DNA of 7,830 nt from Deinococcus sp. (lineage in GTDB: Bacteria > Deinococcota > Deinococci > Deinococcales > Deinococcaceae), in the NCBI RefSeq assembly GCF_018260555.1, contig NZ_JAGLBB010000088.1, positions 1-7,830 on the forward strand. Direction: 5' to 3'. The position numbers and the translations under genes were made by a program. Every line of letters begins with the position of its first letter. Positions within the stretch are counted from its first letter, which is position 1. Shown in pieces: positions 6,571 through 7,830 of this stretch. A model generated the notes under the pieces. It saw only the letters and a program-made list of their open reading frames with translations, made no database searches and was not told where the DNA came from.

Positions 6571-7311
6571 ATGAACACTCCCCGCCAGGATCAGGTCACC
6601 ATCGGCGACCTGCATCTCACCGTGATCCGTAAAGCGGTCAAGAACGTGCACTTGAGCGTTCACCCACCTGACGGACGCGTTACGCTCGTCGCGCCGGTTG
6701 ACACCCGTCTGGACGTCGCCCGCGCGTACGCCATCTCGAAACTGAGGTGGATTGAGCAGCAGAGGCACGCGCTACAGGCGCAGGAGCGCGAGACGCCGCG
6801 TGCCTTCATCAAACGCGAGAGCCATTACGTGTGGGGTCGGCGATACCTGCTGCGCGTGCAGGAAGAGGACCGGAAACCCAGCGTGACCCTGGACCACCGG
6901 CGCCTGACGTTGACCATTCGCCCCGGCACCTCGCCAGCGCAGCGCGCCCAGGTCATTCACGACTGGCACAAGGGCCTGCTGCGGGCGGCTGCCGAGCCCA
7001 TGATCGCGGCCTGGGAAGATCGGCTCGGCGTCCGGGTTCGCAAGCTGTTCCTGCAGCGGATGAAGACCCGCTGGGGCAGTTGCAGTCCACAGGCCGGGCA
7101 CATCCGGCTGAACACCGAGCTGGTCAAGAAACCCAAAGACCTGCTGGAGTACGTGGTGATCCACGAACTGATTCACCTGATTGATCCCACACACGGAGAA
7201 CGCTTCCTCACGCTTCTGAACGAGCACGCCCCCACCTGGCGGGAAGCGCGTGCAGAACTCAATGAGCTACCTCTGCGAAGTGAAGAGTGGCCGTCAGCCC
7301 CGACCGGCTGA
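6571..7311 (+). CDS. YgjP-like zinc metallopeptidase (DUF45, M48/WLM-like)
   Basis: 246 residues. The N-terminal half contains RKAVKNVHLSVHPPDGRVTLVAP and a tryptophan-containing helix (KLRWIEQQR), as in YgjP/DUF45 proteins. The catalytic half has MKTRWGSCS (164-172), then RLNTELVKKP, then H198-E-L-I-H202 (HExxH) in YVVIHELIHLIDPTHGERF, with H208 in HGERF as the likely third zinc ligand. No signal peptide or membrane segment is apparent, so it is probably cytoplasmic. The gene starts 2 bases after the hsdR stop with only a weak AGGA (6554-6557), which suggests translation by coupling to hsdR. In the family the substrate is generally unknown; relatives in the SprT/WLM groups act on protein-DNA crosslinks. 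Its place at the end of the R-M operon hints at a role with HsdR (inference). Some annotations call this 'SprT-like' or 'M48 family'. Confidence 0.9.
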   Translation: MNTPRQDQVTIGDLHLTVIRKAVKNVHLSVHPPDGRVTLVAPVDTRLDVARAYAISKLRWIEQQRHALQAQERETPRAFIKRESHYVWGRRYLLRVQEEDRKPSVTLDHRRLTLTIRPGTSPAQRAQVIHDWHKGLLRAAAEPMIAAWEDRLGVRVRKLFLQRMKTRWGSCSPQAGHIRLNTELVKKPKDLLEYVVIHELIHLIDPTHGERFLTLLNEHAPTWREARAELNELPLRSEEWPSAPTG

Positions 7312-7315
7312 ATTT

Positions 7316-7329
7316 CTCTTGATCAAGAG
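7316..7329. repeat. 14-bp perfect palindrome just after the operon, possible weak terminator
   Basis: CTCTTGATCAAGAG begins 5 bases after the peptidase stop codon and is followed by TTT. The RNA stem would be only 5 bp with a GATC loop, and the T-run is short. It is therefore a weak intrinsic terminator at best, or a protein-binding palindrome. Confidence 0.35.
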
Positions 7330-7346
7330 TTTCCACGCCTGCTGGA

Positions 7347-7372
7347 GTCGTGTGCCACACGACGTCATGACG
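7347..7372. repeat. Two abutting palindromes (8-bp arms and a 10-bp palindrome)
   Basis: GTCGTGTG-C-CACACGAC (7347-7363) is a perfect inverted repeat and would form a strong 6-7 bp hairpin. CGTCATGACG (7363-7372) is a second perfect palindrome sharing its edge. No T-run follows on either strand, so a simple rho-independent terminator is not supported. A hairpin protecting the message 3' end or a binding site is possible. Confidence 0.5.
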
Positions 7373-7668
7373 GCACAGGGAAGGGGAAACATCGGTCAGC
7401 ACGTCATTTTCCCCGTTGCGTTCTGGAGGGGATTTTTGGCCGTGACAGGCTCTTCTCCGCCTGAACAGCCCGGAAACGAGCGCCTAGCGATCGAAGAACG
7501 AGAAGGCGCGAGAAGCTGGATGTCGTGTGGTGCGGGGCGCAGGGAACAGCAACGCGCAGAATGCTGTACCGACCGATAAAAACCTGTGTAGATCCGTGGT
7601 CGTCAGCGTCCTGGCGCGCATCTTGTGCTGCTTGGAAACTCTTGCTTGATGTAGGGGTCACCTGAGAG

Positions 7669-7830
7669 GGTTCTGTCAGGTTATGTTTTAGTAGGGCTGA
7701 CGAAAGCGGGCTGCCTGACCGATCAGGATGCCAGAAGGGCAACCTCGTTCCAGGGTAACTGCTCAGCAGGGGACGATCAGACAGAGAAATTGGGCATGAG
7801 AATATCCCCCGTGAACACGCTGACCAGTCC
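7669..7830 (+). mobile_element. Possible left end of an IS6-like insertion sequence, running off the window
   Basis: GGTTCTGTCAGGTT at 7669-7682 resembles the GGTTCTGTTGCAAA-type ends of IS6-family elements in its first eight bases only. An ATG at 7796 (reading MRISPVNTLTS to the window edge) or the in-frame GTG at 7811 lies about 130-140 bases inside, where a transposase could start. No transposase motif is visible within the window, and the matching right end is not available. This is a pattern-based suggestion, not an identification. Confidence 0.27.

Larger units (their letters stand above)
7312..7668. other. Intergenic region with no convincing gene
   Basis: These 357 bases follow the operon. 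They hold the palindrome cluster described separately and a loose GGGGAAA/TTTCCCC inverted repeat (7383-7389 and 7408-7414, 18-base loop). Open frames exist on both strands but have no recognisable protein motif, and their residue make-up is erratic. There is no tRNA or other RNA signature that I can recognise. It may be decayed sequence between the operon and a neighbouring mobile element. Confidence 0.5.

Noticed and set aside
7442..7579. Small frame of 45 codons from GTG 7442 with a GGAGGGG 10 bases upstream
   Set aside because: The ribosome binding site is attractive, but the peptide has no recognisable features and erratic composition; kept only as a possibility.
7681..7697. TTATGTT resembling half of the Deinococcus radiation/desiccation response motif
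   Set aside because: Only the left half matches; the right half (CATAA) is missing, and there is no downstream gene in the window for it to control.
7404..7742. 112-codon reverse-strand frame after the operon
   Set aside because: There is no motif or family resemblance, and it crosses the possible element end and the region of decayed sequence.

Overview
The window is most of a type I restriction-modification (R-M) operon read left to right on the + strand. The gene order is hsdS (3' part, cut by the left edge), higB, higA, an AlbA_2/Schlafen-type ATP-binding protein gene, hsdR, and a YgjP-like zinc metallopeptidase gene. hsdM is not visible and would be expected off the left edge. GC content is high in the backbone (a sampled 60-base stretch in the AlbA_2 gene counts 47 G/C). 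The fused ImmA/IrrE-type peptidase and the overall style fit a high-GC bacterium, and Deinococcus is my best guess. This is an inference from composition and gene style, not a proven assignment.

Layout. Bases 2-559 hold the last target-recognition domain (TRD) of HsdS and its conserved C-terminal helix; the TRD is strikingly AT-rich (about 35-40% GC in sampled lines). Bases 560-648 are a short intergenic stretch with a perfect 7-bp inverted repeat, a plausible operator. Bases 649-2056 hold a type II toxin-antitoxin pair: a HigB-family RelE/ParE-like toxin overlapping by 11 bp a long HigA antitoxin whose C-terminus carries an HExxH metallopeptidase domain of the ImmA/IrrE type. Bases 2070-3476 encode the AlbA_2 protein, whose linker is encoded by a perfect 14-bp-arm palindrome. 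Its stop overlaps the hsdR start as ATGA. hsdR spans 3473-6568 and encodes a full-length motor/nuclease subunit with all expected motifs. Two bases later comes the YgjP-like peptidase gene (6571-7311).

From 7312 to the right edge I find no convincing gene. There is a cluster of three perfect palindromes just after the operon, then undistinguished sequence, then a possible IS6-like element end at about 7669 that would continue off the window.

Working model (inference): HsdS gives the R-M complex its DNA specificity and HsdR gives cleavage. HigBA, sitting between the specificity and restriction genes, could penalise loss of the operon or act as a second, abortive layer. The AlbA_2 protein may be a regulator or another defence component co-expressed with hsdR. 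The terminal peptidase may act on HsdR or on protein-DNA complexes. The tight overlaps (11 bp, 13-bp gap, 4-bp overlap, 2-bp gap) imply that the five genes from higB onward are translated from one message.
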